This document shows positions 42,540-55,653 of a stretch of DNA of 64,000 bases, piece after piece (within the stretch, counting starts at the first letter, position 1; each line of letters starts with the position of its first letter). Position numbers and translations under genes: made by a program. The stretch covers positions 54,991,169-55,055,168 of the forward strand of contig OX485806.1 in assembly GCA_950295325.1 (NCBI GenBank), in the 5' to 3' direction. The notes beneath the pieces were generated by a model. That model was not told the origin of the DNA, did not search any database, and saw nothing but the letters and a program-made list of their open reading frames with translations. This DNA is from Polytrichum commune. Taxonomy: Eukaryota; Streptophyta; Polytrichopsida; Polytrichales; Polytrichaceae.

Positions 42540-44650
42540 TAAGGAAAAAAATATTCAGATGGTGTTGAAGATGAATACCTAGTCAAAAGTTTGAAATTAA
42601 GAACCCTTGAAGATCCCGAGATGGTCAGAATAACTAAATATTTGGATGAATATGTAACAACTGTAAAATATATGTTGTTACAATTCAAAAATGTGTTTGG
42701 ATTTACGTACAAGGGCATGAAAATGACACCTCCATATGTATGCAAACATGAGATTGAAAGCCTAGTTCTCATGATCGGATGTCCCGGGGAACTGCTATAT
42801 TAAATAGCATAAGGGCGTAGCAAATAAGGCACGATAAATGGTTTTTTATCTCATTATAAAATATATAACCCTTCAAACCGCTGGCTCCCTGCTCAAGACG
42901 CCCAAAACAAAGCTTGTGAGACAACTGCGTTATAAAATGAACCCCAATTTTGTAGCCAGAGTAAAGGAGGAAATTAACAAATACTTGGATTTTTATATAC
43001 TCAGTTGATGAAACGGAATGGTTGTCACCGATCATGATTGTGCCCAAAAAGAATGGGAAACTCCACGTGTGTGTTTTTATCAAAAATTCAATGTGCTCAC
43101 TAAGGTGGATCATTTTCCTCTATTTTTTACATAATCGATTTTGGAAATAGTAGTTGGTAACGAGATATATACCTTAATGGATGGGTAAAGTATATATAAC
43201 CAGATCATGATTGCGTTAGAAAAGCAGCTAAGAGTTTTCTTTTATTACTAAGTATGAAGCATTTGCGTATTGAGTAATGCATTTTTGATTGATGTGTGCA
43301 TCAACCACTTTCCAAAAGGGTATGATGATGATATTTGCGGAATACCTAAGAAACGTTATGAATGTATTTCTAGATGATTTCATTGTGTATGGAAACAATA
43401 AGGACCATATTGAACATCTAGAGAAATGCCTCATCAAATGTCGCAAGAATGGAGTAACCTTGAACCTAGAGAAGTGTTATTTTTATGTCAATTCTTGGAG
43501 ATTCCTAAAACATGTGGTTTGCAAAGAAGGTTTGTTGGTGGACCCTAAAAAACTAGAAGTTCTTAGAGGGTTATCCCACCAACCACTGTACATGGAATCG
43601 GAGTTTCCTAGGACAAACTAAATACCACTGTAATTGTATATGAATGTATCTTGAAATTACTAGACTTTTGTATTTATTGTTGAAAAAGAGCAAAAAAATA
43701 CACCATGGACCAATCTTGCCAACAATCATTCAAAGAAGTAAAAATGAAGTTGATTACCACAACCATATCAATTACCCCCAATTGGACGATGGAAATCCAC
43801 ATACACTGGACGCATCCAACATAGCCATGGGGGTAGTTTTGGCTCAAAATATATAGGATGATAGAGATTCTTCAATTTATTATGCTTATCAACTCTTAAA
43901 TAGTGCAAAGAAGAATCATAGCACCACGAAGTGTGAAGCTTTAGCCATGATTTTGCTCCATGGAAAAATTTAGGCATTACCTTTTAGCCAACCATTTTGT
44001 TTTCTTTGTGGACCATCAAGACCTACATTACTTGGTCAATCAATAGGTACTGTCCGAGAGAATTGCAAGGTGGATGATCTTACTTCAAGAATATGACTTT
44101 GAAGTTGTCTAGAAACCCAGTTAAAGACATGTGATGGATGATCATCTATCAAGAATCCAAAGTGGAGAATAATCCTTAGGAATACAAGACTAGTTTCCAT
44201 ATCCATGTTTTTCATGGTTCATGTGCAACCCTTTGAAGATTGGTGAGCACCTTTGATTGTATATCTTACACTTGGAAAATTGTTGTTAATTATAGCCACC
44301 CCACAAAAACAAAACAGATCCAAAAAATTGAATGAACCATTGTTAATGAATAACGATAAGCAAAAATGAATAAGCATCATCGATGTAGCTAAGGACATCA
44401 TCAAAGATAGTCTAAGTGAAGCTCACAAACATGAAGGTACTCAATACAATCTATTTCCACTTGGCATTATCTATTGTGTACACCATATTGTTGGCCTACT
44501 CGTCAAAAAAATGTTTTGAAATATTGCGAAGAATGTATGGTGTGTAATATCGCAATTAAAAAAAACAAAGGAAAATTCCGATACCTCAAACCCCACGAGA
44601 TTTTGGAATCGATGACCACGAAGCATTACCCATTGAACTTTTGAAAAAAT
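42540..44650 (+). pseudogene. Ty3/gypsy polyprotein remnant: reverse transcriptase, RNase H, integrase start
   Basis: Recognisable blocks occur in order in different frames. They are a pre-RT segment (FKNVFGFTYKGM near 42690), a PKKNGKL-type motif near 43045, and the RT active-site block FLDDFIVYGNN (43366-43398). Then come the downstream HLEKCLIKCRKNG, an RNase H motif (DASNIAMGVVLAQ, 43813-43851), FFVDHQDL near 44010, and a C-x2-C zinc-finger piece near 44525. The order RT, RNase H, integrase is that of Metaviridae. Many stops and frameshifts make it long dead. The LTRs of this copy were not identified. Confidence 0.8.
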
Positions 44651-44935
44651 AAAAAATTTGACAAAAAAAATGGAACTTGATTAGAGAAGCCTGTATGTCC
44701 TATACCTAACACATAAAATGCAATGGAAAAGTGACCTACCTAAAGAAGAAAAAAAATTGATAGCCTACCATAGTCAATTTTCATTCTCAATAAAGGAAAA
44801 TTACATCGTGATTTCCATAGAAATATCATCAAAAATGGTATACCTAAGAAATACGTGAGAAACTACATTAAGACCTTCTACATCCAAAGAAATTTGCATT
44901 ATTCAATCATGCCACCAGACAATTCATATTACACT

Positions 44936-45260
44936 TGTTGCAACCTTTGCTAGTGCCCCTTAACTAACATGGTCGTATTTCAACTCTAACAAAGGACACG
45001 CACGCTAACCCTTTGCATTCCACCATGTTAATGGTTAGTTCTTATATGTAGACCTCTTAATTCATCAGAGAAGGACCAACCCTCTTACACTTGCATTTGA
45101 GACTCTCCCCTTAATCGGTGACCACTGCTCAGATGTGGACTTTCATTCATGAAGGTCCAATCTGTAGTTGATCATCACGTTGCCAAAGCAACACTATAAC
45201 AACCCGGAGCAAATTGCCAAATGTGCTCTAGATAGGGTCCATCGGCTAAGCCACTTCACC
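44936..45260 (-). mobile_element. Older diverged family-D LTR fragment, inverted
   Basis: TGTTGCAACCTTTGCTAG (44936), CTAACCCTTTGC, CCACCATGTTAATGG and CTCCCCTTAATCGG match the family D 3' half in inverted orientation, with many substitutions. It is interrupted at 45260 by a younger copy of the same family. Confidence 0.65.
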
Positions 45261-46134
45261 TGTCGCAGACCTTGCTAGCCCCCTTAACAATCTTGCCCAT
45301 TTTCATTTCTAGCAAAGGTTACGAGCGCTAACCCTTCGCATTCCGCCATGCTAATGGTTACCTCCTCTTACCCAGACCTTATAATTGATAAGAGGGAACC
45401 AACCCTCCTACTTTCCTTTCGGGACTCACCCCTTAATCGGTAAAAAATCCTTAGATGTGGACTTCCATCCATGGAGGTCCAATCTTATGTTGATCATCGC
45501 ATTGCCGGAGCAATATTATAACAACCCAAACCATACTAAGCAACTATGCCCTCACATTGGGCCAATGCCCATGGAAGTCGTGTTGTTCGACCTCCATCAA
45601 GTATTTTTTTGTCTCTCTAGAAGGGTTGGGGCCAAGTAGAGATTTTCCCTTAGCCTCTGGGCCTTGAAGCCCCCTAGTAGCTTTAGACCACCATATCTTC
45701 TACATATGCCTATTGATGCTATCAAATGACCACTATATTGACATGCATTTATTCCATTAATGCCAATGGAACCCTCATTTGTCCCATTTGGGCAAGTATT
45801 GAGGAAGTTATGGTTGTTCAAACCTAGGCAGTCCCGAGCGCCACACCCAGGTCAACGCTGTCGTACGGCGCATATCTCCTAGCTCACACCTGCAATTGAG
45901 GTGGTCTTTAGCATTCTAGTAATTGACCACCATAAGCTACCCATAACTCATTATCTTACCCTCGTGATTCCTAGTCTTTGTGAGTGGGAGGTGTTCTCAA
46001 GGCCTGGGGCCCTAATCCACACAAGGATTACTTGGGCCCTCTCACCATTGGCGCCACAAGTCCTAGGTGCCACTCCGGGGTCCCCCTTATGCTCATGGTG
46101 TTGCGGACACTCCACATAGAAAGGTGCACGATTC
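45261..46134 (-). mobile_element. Solo LTR, family D, 874 bp, inverted, nested in an older copy
   Basis: It starts TGTCGCAGACC at 45261 and ends in a decayed GGTGCACGATTC at 46134. The 5-bp duplication TCACC lies at 45256-45260 and 46135-46139. It stays collinear with the complement of 25727-26700, including the GGCGCCACAAGTC and GGGGTCCCCCTTATG words. Confidence 0.75.
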
Positions 46135-46139
46135 TCACC

Positions 46140-46869
46140 CCTCATCAAAGATATAATCCACAACAAATTGAGACCTCAAAAAAATAATTATTGCAAACAG
46201 AGAGAAATAATATGAGAAAATGAAAATTTTATGCTAGAAAAAGAAAAATTCAAAATATTGGAGAAAAAAAAACGACCAAAATATGCATTGCATGTTTCCA
46301 AATAAAGCATTAGATACAAGTATTGCACATTTATCAACAAAGACAATCTTCAACCGAAATTGGTAGCGAGTTTTAAAAGATATCGATGGTGGCCTACTAT
46401 GAACCTAAATAATTTTCAAAACTACCTCATTTACAATTGCCCTAGATGTTGTAGAAATTTTTGACAGACTCATCGCAACATAATTTGTGGAGCAATTATA
46501 GCCCAATTCAAGTAATTGGAGGAGTTTATTGGGACCCCAAATCTCCAAACAACAACACAAAACGATTGCCCGACAAAGTAAATAATATTTTATTAGAAAA
46601 TGGAAATTAAAAAATATATTGTCAAATGGAGAGATTAAAATGTATATTGTAGGTCGTGAAATCAAGGAATACATTCAAGGATTATATGTTATAGAAATAA
46701 AAGAACATCTTAGCACAAAGGTGACTTGGCAACTAAGAATATTTTGACCATATTGGTGACCCACAAGCCATGGAGACGTTAAGTATTTATGCAACTTGGA
46801 ATATTCACTTTGTAGGTACCAAAATGGAAATTTAAAAGATAAAAAAAACAACCACCCCCATATATGATG
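46140..46869. other. AT-rich non-coding stretch
   Basis: No gene is seen. It is A-rich with TATTTTATTAGAAAATG words and may be interior sequence of a decayed gypsy element. Confidence 0.4.
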
Positions 46870-47240
46870 ACCTAAAAGAGAAAATTACCACAGATTGGAG
46901 ACGACCTTACATAAAATATTTGACATGCAATAAATTATACAACCAAAAATTACCAAAAGAAGACCAACAAATTGTAGAAGATAGTTGTCAATATTTTATA
47001 TTCACCAATGACACTCTACAACGAATTCGTAGGGGAAACAAAAAAAATTAAGTATGTATCCCGGAGGCTCAAATTTCCATGTACTTAGCCAAGAATAATA
47101 GAGAAATCAAGCCCCATTAGGCATCTATAGAAAGGTGGAAGGCAGTGGCCTCAAAAACATGGGGTGATGATGTATGCAACTACCTCCGACATTGCAAAAT
47201 TTGTAGAGGAGCGGAAACTGAAGAGGAAAAATTTGAGGAA
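46870..47240 (+). pseudogene. Gypsy-type integrase zinc-domain fragment
   Basis: With frame changes the region reads a DWRRPYIKYL-type opening near 46893, then KEDQQIVEDSCQYF, TNDTLQRI and, after stops, NYLRHCKICRG near 47200. Spacing and order resemble the N-terminal part of Ty3/gypsy integrase (an H-H-C-C finger ending in C-x2-C). It is heavily decayed and separate from the remnant at 42540. Confidence 0.5.
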
Positions 47241-48640
47241 AGTCAAGAACTTTTGTCACAAGAAATAAAACATATAAAAATTTGGAGATTCCCAAATCCT
47301 AAACCCTAAATCCAATTACACAACAATAAAAGAATATTGAAGAGTTAGACCGTATTGACATAGATGACGAATTAGGGTTATTCAACATTGATGCCAAAAC
47401 TTATTTCTAGATGGTTTGAAATATAGATTACGAAATGGAGAAATCAAAATATGTATAACAAAAGAGGATGCACATGACTGGGTGAAAATGGTACGTGAAC
47501 ATAAGTCCTCACTCAAGTTAACCAAGGTCTAAACTAGTGGCCGACCATACCTTCAAATGTAGAGTAATAAACAAACAAATGCAAGGCTTGCAAGCCTAGA
47601 GCCTTGATGTGAGCAAGAATCATCAACTCCCTTTTGAATGCAGCCTAATCCGGGGAAGAATCTTCCTTCACACAACCTAGGTTATCATTCACACATGCAC
47701 CCTTGTTCCATGTAATTGTGAAAGAAGTGGTGTGTATAACACCTTTTCCATTAAGATCTCCAAGCAATTACAAATGCTTGCACTACAATATAGAAGCAAC
47801 CCCACTGATTAACTACAACATTCCCCGAATTCCTAAACCTGCGTGCCACCTCCGGTTGTGCTATCTAACTGTCCCCCTTCATTGGTGATAACGTGAGGGC
47901 TTATGTGTGATGGCCCTTAGCTGCCCTTGGTCACTCTCTATTCCTACTCCACCTCCTTGAGGTGGATGATCAACTATGTGTAGCTACACAACTCCTGTTG
48001 TTAATATCTTGGTTTCAGGAAGTTGAAGCAGGGACGATAGCGCCACTTGTCATCACCCCCTCCTTTGTCCGACTTCCTAACCTGCACAACAACACACCAA
48101 TAGCCTCCAGCCAAGATGATTTCTCATCGAATGTCACCCCGTCTACACTCGCAAATGCTTAGCAACCACCCCGATTAGGATCTGGAAAAAACTACATGAT
48201 CAACCTATAATTGTGAGGAAGAAGGAAAAACACTTCACCAATCTCTCTCTCGCTTTCTCTCCGAGATGGTGGATTCCTCGACCTTGACAAACACACAGGA
48301 GGAACTCGCACTCAGAATTTGGAATTCATATAAGGAAAAAGCAAGAAACGCCCTACTTGAATTTATATATTGTGTCATCAATAAGGTTGGCAGATGCAGG
48401 TACATAATGCTGAAGAGGAGCAACCAACGGCCGAGGAGAGAGAGAGAGACGGAGTGGACTCAGCGGAGCCAGGACAGATGGAAACCGGAGAGCAGCTACA
48501 AGTCACCGAAGCCCAGGAGGAGGGTAAGGCGAGAAAACCTGCTGGATGTACTGGTTGGCCGGATATTTGAGGACGAAGGGGAGCCGGCCGAGAAGACTTA
48601 AGGGGCGGCGCCGAAGGGACACGTTAGATTAGAGTAGGCC
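47241..48640. other. Non-coding stretch with one weak ORF
   Basis: An ORF at 48266-48601 (111 codons; MVDSSTLTNTQEELALRIWN...) is basic and charged (RPRRERETEWTQR) and unlike any family I know. It may be a retroelement leader or gag piece. The remainder shows no gene. Confidence 0.35.
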
Positions 48641-50330
48641 AATAGGTATGGACGTGAGCACACTAGTAAATTAGAAGTAGGAACTAGTGAACACTTAGTT
48701 AACCTTTAGGGTAGGAATTAGTGAACACGAATGATTCCTTCTGGGAGGTAGATGAAAGGACATGCACAAGGGATGAGAATCCCTCGGATGAACATAACTA
48801 ATTCAACTACCGTCAATGAATGTGGGGAAATTTTGGATGAACGGGGTACACGGAGGATAACCCAACCCAGATGCCACATCTAACCCCATAGTAAATACAC
48901 CAAATGTATTTCACAAGTACATCTATTTTAAGCACGTGTTATTACTGTTAATAGATCCGTATGTACCAAAATTAGACTTCAACTTCATTCAAGGCTAAAA
49001 ATAGCCGATTCATACATATGGCATTAGGGGAATAAGGCCTAACCGCCATATCAATTAATTGGTAGATATTAGACCCTATAAAAGGAGGGGATTTAGGGCA
49101 CCTAAAGCACCTCATTCAAGCAGGAACCATTCGATGTGAGCATCGCGAAGAACTACGAAGACTCGAAGACTTTTTGAAAACTCTCAAAAACTTCAAGACT
49201 TAAGGTATTTCGAGGCCGAAGATCATTTTGAAGACTTAAAGCATTTTGAAGACGAAGGCTAATTGAAGAAGATCATTTTGAAGACTAAGGCATTTCGAAG
49301 ACGAAGGCTAATTGAAGAAGATCCTTTTGAAGACGAAGGCATTTCGAAGACGAAGGCTAATTGAAGAAGATCCTTTTGAAGACTAAGGCATTTTGAAGAC
49401 GAAGGCTAATTGAAGAAGATCCTTGTGAAGACTAAGGCATTTTGATAACTAAGGTGATTTAAAGAGAATCTCTTGAAGATCAAGGGACATTGTAAAAACC
49501 TTGGAAACTCCAAGACAGAGAAATTGAAGAAAACTTAAAGAAGATTTTGGACATGACAACCAATCAATTAAGACAAGAAGACTAAGGATTCTTATGAACC
49601 TTAAAAAAATTAAAGGTTCCCATAACACCTTCGGAGATGAAGAATGAGAGTACATCGGAAGACTAAGGGTTTTTACCAACCTTAGAAGATTTAAGTTCTC
49701 TCAAGACCTTTGGAAGATCCGGAACCTAGGAAAATGACAAGTTGGAATCAGCGATACAAAATTTACCAAGTATCATCCAACTAAATTTAGAACTAAGAAC
49801 GGAACGTTCTCATGAGATATTTGAACTAATACTTAGAATGTGTAGGGAACATATGGAAAAATTAGATCATACCCGGATCATTGAGATTGATGGACAAGTG
49901 GGGATGATGAAGGAATGAGAAATCCTTGTATTTGAATATTCTCTAAGTGAATGGAATTACATTAGTGAGGAAGTATGCTTGAAATCTATCAAAGCTACCT
50001 ACTCTCTTAAACAAAGCATTTTTGGAATATTTAAAAGAATAAAACCAGTCTTAAGAATTCAAACCATGAAAGATATTGTATACAAGAATGGAGTTCCTCC
50101 AAGAACACTTAACCTTGACATTAGGCTTTAGGGGTACATTAACTTGAAAACCTAGGGCATCTACTCCTCGGAGATTCACTCGAGGAGAACACCATAATAA
50201 ACTAGTATGTATTAGTCCACCTTCAGAATGGAAACTTAAAGAAAACTAATTTAGATAAGAGTAGTGTCTGTGTAAATCGGTCAGCAACGGGTTACACCAT
50301 CTAAGGCTGAGGGTTGAAGGTGGCCTTGAC
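48640..50330 (+). mobile_element. LTR of a retroelement with TATA box (family E)
   Basis: A TATA box (CTATAAAAGG, TATAAAA at 49077-49083) precedes a likely transcript start near 49105. A putative primer-binding region (TTGGCGACCATGCTGGGGAT, 50334-50353) follows the LTR, and a gag-like frame starts at 50436. The left boundary is approximate. A 49-bp repeat lies downstream of the TATA box. Confidence 0.55.
49195..49450 (+). repeat. 49-bp tandem repeat in the LTR-E leader
   Basis: GACGAAGGCTAATTGAAGAA recurs at 49251, 49300, 49349 and 49398, always followed by GATC-x-TTTTGAAGAC or a near variant. The exact 49-bp spacing marks it as young. Diverged relatives of its GAAGAC words continue to about 49700. 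Confidence 0.9.
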
Positions 50331-50333
50331 ATT

Positions 50334-50358
50334 TTGGCGACCATGCTGGGGATTCGCC
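50334..50358 (+). promoter_or_regulatory. Putative primer-binding site of LTR element E
   Basis: TTGGCGACCATGCTGGGGAT resembles the TTTGGCGC-x-TGCCGGGGA stretch that follows the 5' LTR in many plant gypsy elements. The matching tRNA was not determined. Confidence 0.5.
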
Positions 50359-50435
50359 ACAGGGACACTGCACTTACCTAAATTAGAATATCCAACATAA
50401 GATATTTGGGTAAGTTGGATGGCAGGGAGAAATGA

Positions 50436-51044
50436 ATGGAGAACATGTACTACACATGGTGTGGGAGACTTCAACAAGACATAGAGGAGGAATGCAAGTC
50501 AGCAGAAATATTTGGACCGCGAAGGCAGAACTGTGTGGATAGAGCAGTACAACGAAGACTAGAGCAATTTAACCTTCGAGGGTTTTATGTGCAGGTCGAT
50601 AGAGAAGGAGAAGAGGAAAGGGTAAAACATCAAGGAATCCCGACTTTGGGTAAGTGGCCATGGAATTATCCAAAATATGATTCAAGTCAGACAACTCTAA
50701 GGAAATGAGAAGGGACCAGGAAATTCCACGATCTCATGTGGGATATGCAGAAGATCTATGAAGATAGTGTATGGTAAGTATACAAGGAGAGAGAGATAGG
50801 TTTTACATATCGATCTCAATTTGAAAAAGACATCGATGAGTTACCAGAGGAACTGCAAGCAGTAATCTTCTCCAAGGTATGGAATGACGGAAAAGAGGGA
50901 ATCAGCGCTCACGTGCTAAGAGCGACTAGACATCAAGGATATCACTACAAACAAGAAGGTTTGTTATATGATTCGTATGTTAGAAAGATATTTTTACCTC
51001 TGTATGGTGGTTTGAATGGTAGGGTGGGAAAGCAGGATTTGGAA
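50436..51044 (+). pseudogene. Gag-like region of LTR element E (broken)
   Basis: The ATG is at 50436. The frame meets TGA at 50706 and another stop near 50772 but stays protein-like to about 51044 (RSQFEKDIDELPEELQAVIF, RATRHQGYHYKQEGLLYDSY). It is charged and helical, and its place after the primer site fits gag. No zinc knuckle is visible before the element is cut off near 51100. No family name can be given. Confidence 0.45.
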
Positions 51045-51159
51045 TAGAGGCACAACCAAGAAACAAGACATTGGAAATCATTATCCAAAGTGATCATCCA
51101 TAGGCAACCATGTGAAGTACGGGTGCATTGAGGCGACAGAGCTTAGAGAGCCAGCCAAG

Positions 51160-54100
51160 ACCATGATCCCGAAACACTTCTGGTACTTTTGGGCCACCCC
51201 CTTTCGAGGGAGCCTAAAAGTATCACACAAGCCCTTCGGTGAAGGTGGCCTGCATTTGCAGGCGCCCAAGCCGAACCCGGATGATAGGTGTATAACGTGA
51301 GTAGTTAGATTTTTAAGGGAGATTAAATATACGTCGTAGTACCTCCGGAGGTTGGGCCTTAGTTTTTTACTAGTGTGGCTTTAAACTCCACTAACCAATT
51401 TCATATCTAGTTCTAACCTTAACCTACAACCTATTCTACGCGCAGACGTACCAACCTTGAAACCAAGGCAATTCTAATTTGTGAATTAGGATGGTTCTGA
51501 TACACACCAACCGGGTGTGACTCATACCACCCTAGCTCAATGAACGAAATAACGACAATTTGATGGACCATTCAATTCTTCCTATTTTTTTACTTAGTTC
51601 TATTTAGTTTTCTAAGCGGGGGAACTTGGCCTAAGTCCCACCCTTCACAAAAATTCCTTCTTAATTACTTACTTTTGTTTGCACGTCCTAACTCACTACA
51701 TTAACATATTAGGCATCACCCCTTACCTGGTTGGTGCACCCCTTACCTCGGACCTTCTAAGGCCTCGTGCAGGTCCTTTGAAGGTCGAGTAACATCTCAA
51801 ATCCTTCGGACATCAATGGTTCGAAGGGTGGTGTCACTCCACCGAGTTAAGTTTCCGATTCGGGTCTCTTGCCAACAAGGGTTTACGATTTATTTTGTAT
51901 GTTTTGATTGTTAAATGTGTTTACACTGGATAGACCACGAAATGCAACTCAATGGGACTAGGGTGACGGACAACCTGTAGGTTCAACCTGTTGCGCAATC
52001 TTCATAAATTGGGGCCATTACTCCCAATCTATGGGGCCAACAACATAATAGTGGATTCGCGGGACAGTAATTCCACCTTTCCACCAACAACATTAAGAGT
52101 GGTTATGTCGGTGATTAATCCGACTTACCACACACGAAACTTGCTAATAAATGAAGCTACTACCACAAAACATACCAAGGGCCCCGAAAACAATGGAGTT
52201 GGGTATTCCCTTGGCGGTCAAGTGGTCAAGCCACTTGACCTTACGAGATAGGTGAGTGAGTTTAGAGATGCATACCTTAGCCGCGCTCCCTCCAACCCTA
52301 AATGGAAGGCTAGCATTAGTAAATTTACCTCAATTCTCCTCGGTTGATTTGGGCTTGATGGAGGCCGAGCCGCTACCTCCTTCCTTGCTCCACTTCCAGA
52401 GCGTCGACCTTGACTCCTTCTTTGTAACTAGTTTGGTAGTAAGCGTACCTTAGTTAACAATTAAAATATAAAGTATTTATTTTGCACTGTAATTGAATCC
52501 TAAGCATAATATTTATACTTAGTGCACCTAATTATCTTTCCAATGATCTAAAAATCATTTTAATCGGATAAGAATTGCAAAAGTTATGAGGGTTGGAAGT
52601 GTGAGGTCGATTCAACCGACCCTTCCAACCCACCTATCTACCTTCTAACTTCAAAAATTCATAGCACATTCCTTACTACTTGATTCTAGGCTTTCCTTAT
52701 ACCATTGGAAATCTATGAATATGTTCTAACTACGAAAATTATGACATCAGCAAGTTAAGCGAATAGAAATTCAGCAGACTCCTTGTAACACAGCAGTTAA
52801 TCAAGAAGGCTTAAACTATGTATCTCGCCTTCAACAATTCATATCTAATTCAAATCTTATTCAAATCAAACGTTCTATATGACCTTGGAGAGATATTAAA
52901 AAGATGTATTTGATAAAAATATGTGATTAGAAAGGTAAGCCAAAGTGAACCCAGCAGATCCTCTGTAATGCAGCAGTCAACCAAAAGTTCTCAAACTATG
53001 TGTCCCATCTTGCACAATTCATATCTAATTCAAATCATGCTCAAATCAAATGTTCTAAGCCATTTTGGAAAGCGACACAAAAGTTCTACTTGGGAAAAAT
53101 ATAAATTCTTGGAATTAAAATTTCTATTGGGCTCGCAGGTCTGATCCAGCAGCCGCTACCCACAAGACCATCCAGTTTTTCTACTCCATCTTTGAAAATC
53201 CATAACTAATTGTCATCTTAACCAAATCACAAATGGGAAACGGCTATGGATAGCTATAGGAAATTTCTTTCAAAGAAAATGATAAGTATTTTGTTCTAGC
53301 TTTTGAACTAAGCCTTCAGGGCATTGGCAGATGAGGTCTATAATGCCTCCACTCAAAATTCTACCATCCAACCTACCTCTACAAAAGAAGGAATCATTTT
53401 GTTGGTGTGTTAATAAACACACATTCTAACTAGGAGAGAGAGTAGAGGAGGTTCTCAAGCCTTTTTTTTAGGCCATTGAAAATACATGCTAAAGGATTTT
53501 TTCCTAACTACATTGAAGCAGGGCTTCGCCCAAAAACTAGAGAAAGAGAGAGAGCTATAAGGTGGAAGGAGGGGTTTTTAAATCCTCTCACAAAAGGGTT
53601 GGACCCCTCCTCCACCGGATCCATTTTTCAAACCCTTTCCCGAAATTTTGGCTCGGGGGTTTTCACGGTTGACGTTGCCACCCTCTCGCCGAGGTGGCTC
53701 CGACGGGGAACCTAGAAATCTTTCTAATTTTTCGCCATCGAGTTGGCAAGGGGGCAAGTGGGCAAGTAGCCCCCTTGCTCTCTTTCTTTTTTGTCTTCAA
53801 AAGTCTTCAAGCCGATTTTGTCTTCTTACGTAAAACACCTCCAATAGTCTAGTGTGCCTCACACTAACTAATAAACTAACATTTGCTTAGCTAGTATTTA
53901 CTAACATTTGCTTAATAGCTAGCATTTACTAACATTTGCTTAATAGCTAGCATCTACTAATATTTGCTTAGCTAGCATCTACTAACATTTGCTTAATAGC
54001 TAGTATCTACTAATATTTGCTTAGCTAGCATCTACTAACATTTGCTTAATAGCTAGCATCTACTAATATTTGCTTAGCTAGCATCTACTAACATTTGTTT

Positions 54101-54245
54101 AGCGAGTTGCTTTTACTAGCTAGCATATTTTTTCTACTTTGCTATCTTCTAGCACTACTTAGTTTCATTTTGACCTTCCTTCTTCTAGGCTAAATGCTAA
54201 ATGAACTAATTTTTCCTAAATTCCCTATCAATTCTAACTTTTAAT
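51160..54245 (-). mobile_element. Non-coding retroelement-like block, copy B (inverse of block A)
   Basis: The landmarks occur in reverse complement and reverse order relative to 9700-12520. They are the GCCCAAGCCGAACCCG word (51264), ACGTACCAACCTTG, the AGGTTCAACCTGTTG word (51979), GGGGCCAACAACAT, GCCGCGCTCCCTCC (52281), the 177-bp-type repeat (52640-53330) and the GGGCTTCGCCC word (53521). No coding is shared. The left end abuts the gag region of element E, so one truncated the other. Confidence 0.65.
53878..54125. repeat. Minisatellite of CTAACATTTGCTTA units
   Basis: Two alternating forms, TTTGCTTAATAGCTAGCATC and TTTGCTTAGCTAGCATCTAC, repeat with 27-31 bp spacing over about 250 bp. It lies within copy B and has no obvious counterpart in copy A. 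Confidence 0.85.
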
Positions 54246-54315
54246 GCTAACATTCTAACTAAAAGTGGTCCCGCGGAGTGGTGGACCACTCAAAGGGTTC
54301 ACAACACTCTCAGTA

Positions 54316-55068
54316 ATGTACATGGTTGATCATGAGGATACATTTAGTACAAGAAGTACATCACCCATTCCCAGAGAACAAGAAGCAAAGATGAAGCATA
54401 TGGAGCGCATGCACTCCAAAGAAGACTCTGTGAAACGGAATGAACAACAAAAGAGATAAAGAGAAGAGAGGTACGCCATGTGTACACGACAAAGAATTAC
54501 AGGGAAAGAAAAAAATAGAAATGCTTCTGAACAATCGGCAGTGGGTTCCCATACTACCAAACCCATCCACCATAGAAGTCAAAATGAAGGAGGAGGTAAT
54601 GATAGAACATACAAAGGAGATAAAAACACAAATGAGGACAACTTAGCTCAAGAAGCAAGCGAGGAAGATGAGGATGATCTGATAACAGGTACCCCTCTTG
54701 GGACCTATGTTTTGAGAACAAAAGGTACAGGTAAAAACACGAGTACGTATACCCTAGTAGGTAGAGTGCATGACAAAACCCATCAAGGAAACATGGCCAA
54801 GGAGAATTTTTTCAACCAAAGGAGTTGGGAGAAACTGAAAAAGAATTTTGAAGAACAATTCAACTATGAGGACTCCAGCTTTTCAGGAGGGAGCACTCAG
54901 AACCAAACGGACCAAGAAGTCCACCTCCTCCAGATGCACGATCGGGGTAATCTATACTTCGGTGTCTTCCTCGTCGCCGTGTTTCACGATCTCAGCCTCC
55001 ATCAATGCCCATCCGAAGCTTCTTCTCTTGTTGATGGCCTTGATGGGTTACAGTGCCTCTTCGGTTGA
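54316..55068 (+). pseudogene. Orphan hydrophilic ORF broken by one TAA
   Basis: The frame runs from ATG 54316 to TGA 55066, with a TAA at 54457-54459 (fits CAA to TAA); it is open upstream to 54265. The protein is rich in Lys, Glu, Asn and Thr, with an acidic ASEEDEDDL stretch and a more ordered TPLGTYVLRTKGTGKNTSTY segment. After about 54900 the frame may be out of its coding range. I recognise no family. It sits between block B and a retroelement repeat and is probably a transposon gene. Confidence 0.35.
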
Positions 55069-55319
55069 CGATCCTAGCTGCCGATGTAAGAAAAACTTTT
55101 CTAAGTAGTGTGACAACCTCAATTTGGTGGCGTTGCCCTCCGAAGACTCCCCGCTCTCACTTGCCCACACCCGGTGTCCACCTAAATCTTAAGTGTCTAA
55201 CTCAGATCCTTGGCAGTGATGTCTTCCCCAACCCCAGAGATCCTACCAAACAAGCCCCAGATTACTATACTTGCCAACAAAACGAACCCGCCGCACAAGA
55301 AAATCAACATTCTCCACCG

Positions 55320-55653
55320 AGGCAACGCTTCTGTCTTCTTCGTCTACTCTCTCTCTCCCCTTTGTTGCCAATGAGCCTCTCCTCTCCTTCCCTCCGGGAC
55401 CCCTCCAATTCCTCCTTATTTTCCACGTTGCCCGGCATCTTTGGGCCGCCCAAGAAAAAAAGGGTCTTGCCTTTTCCTTACATTTTTTCCCTTGTAATAC
55501 TCCTCATTCCCGCGTACGGTAATTGCACTTACCCTTGATTTTAATTTAGTTCAATTTTTTTTAAGGGCGAGGTTAACCTCTTTAGTTCGCCTTTTCACTT
55601 CCCAATATTTGTGTTAGAGTTAATTAAGATGTGAGCACATTTTAGGGCTCACA
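55320..55653 (+). repeat. Retroelement segment matching 9430-9702
   Basis: The same pyrimidine-rich block, TTGCCCGGCATCTTTGGGCC and A-run are followed by TGTGAGC...GCTCACA (55630-55653). Same orientation as the other copy. Confidence 0.65.
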
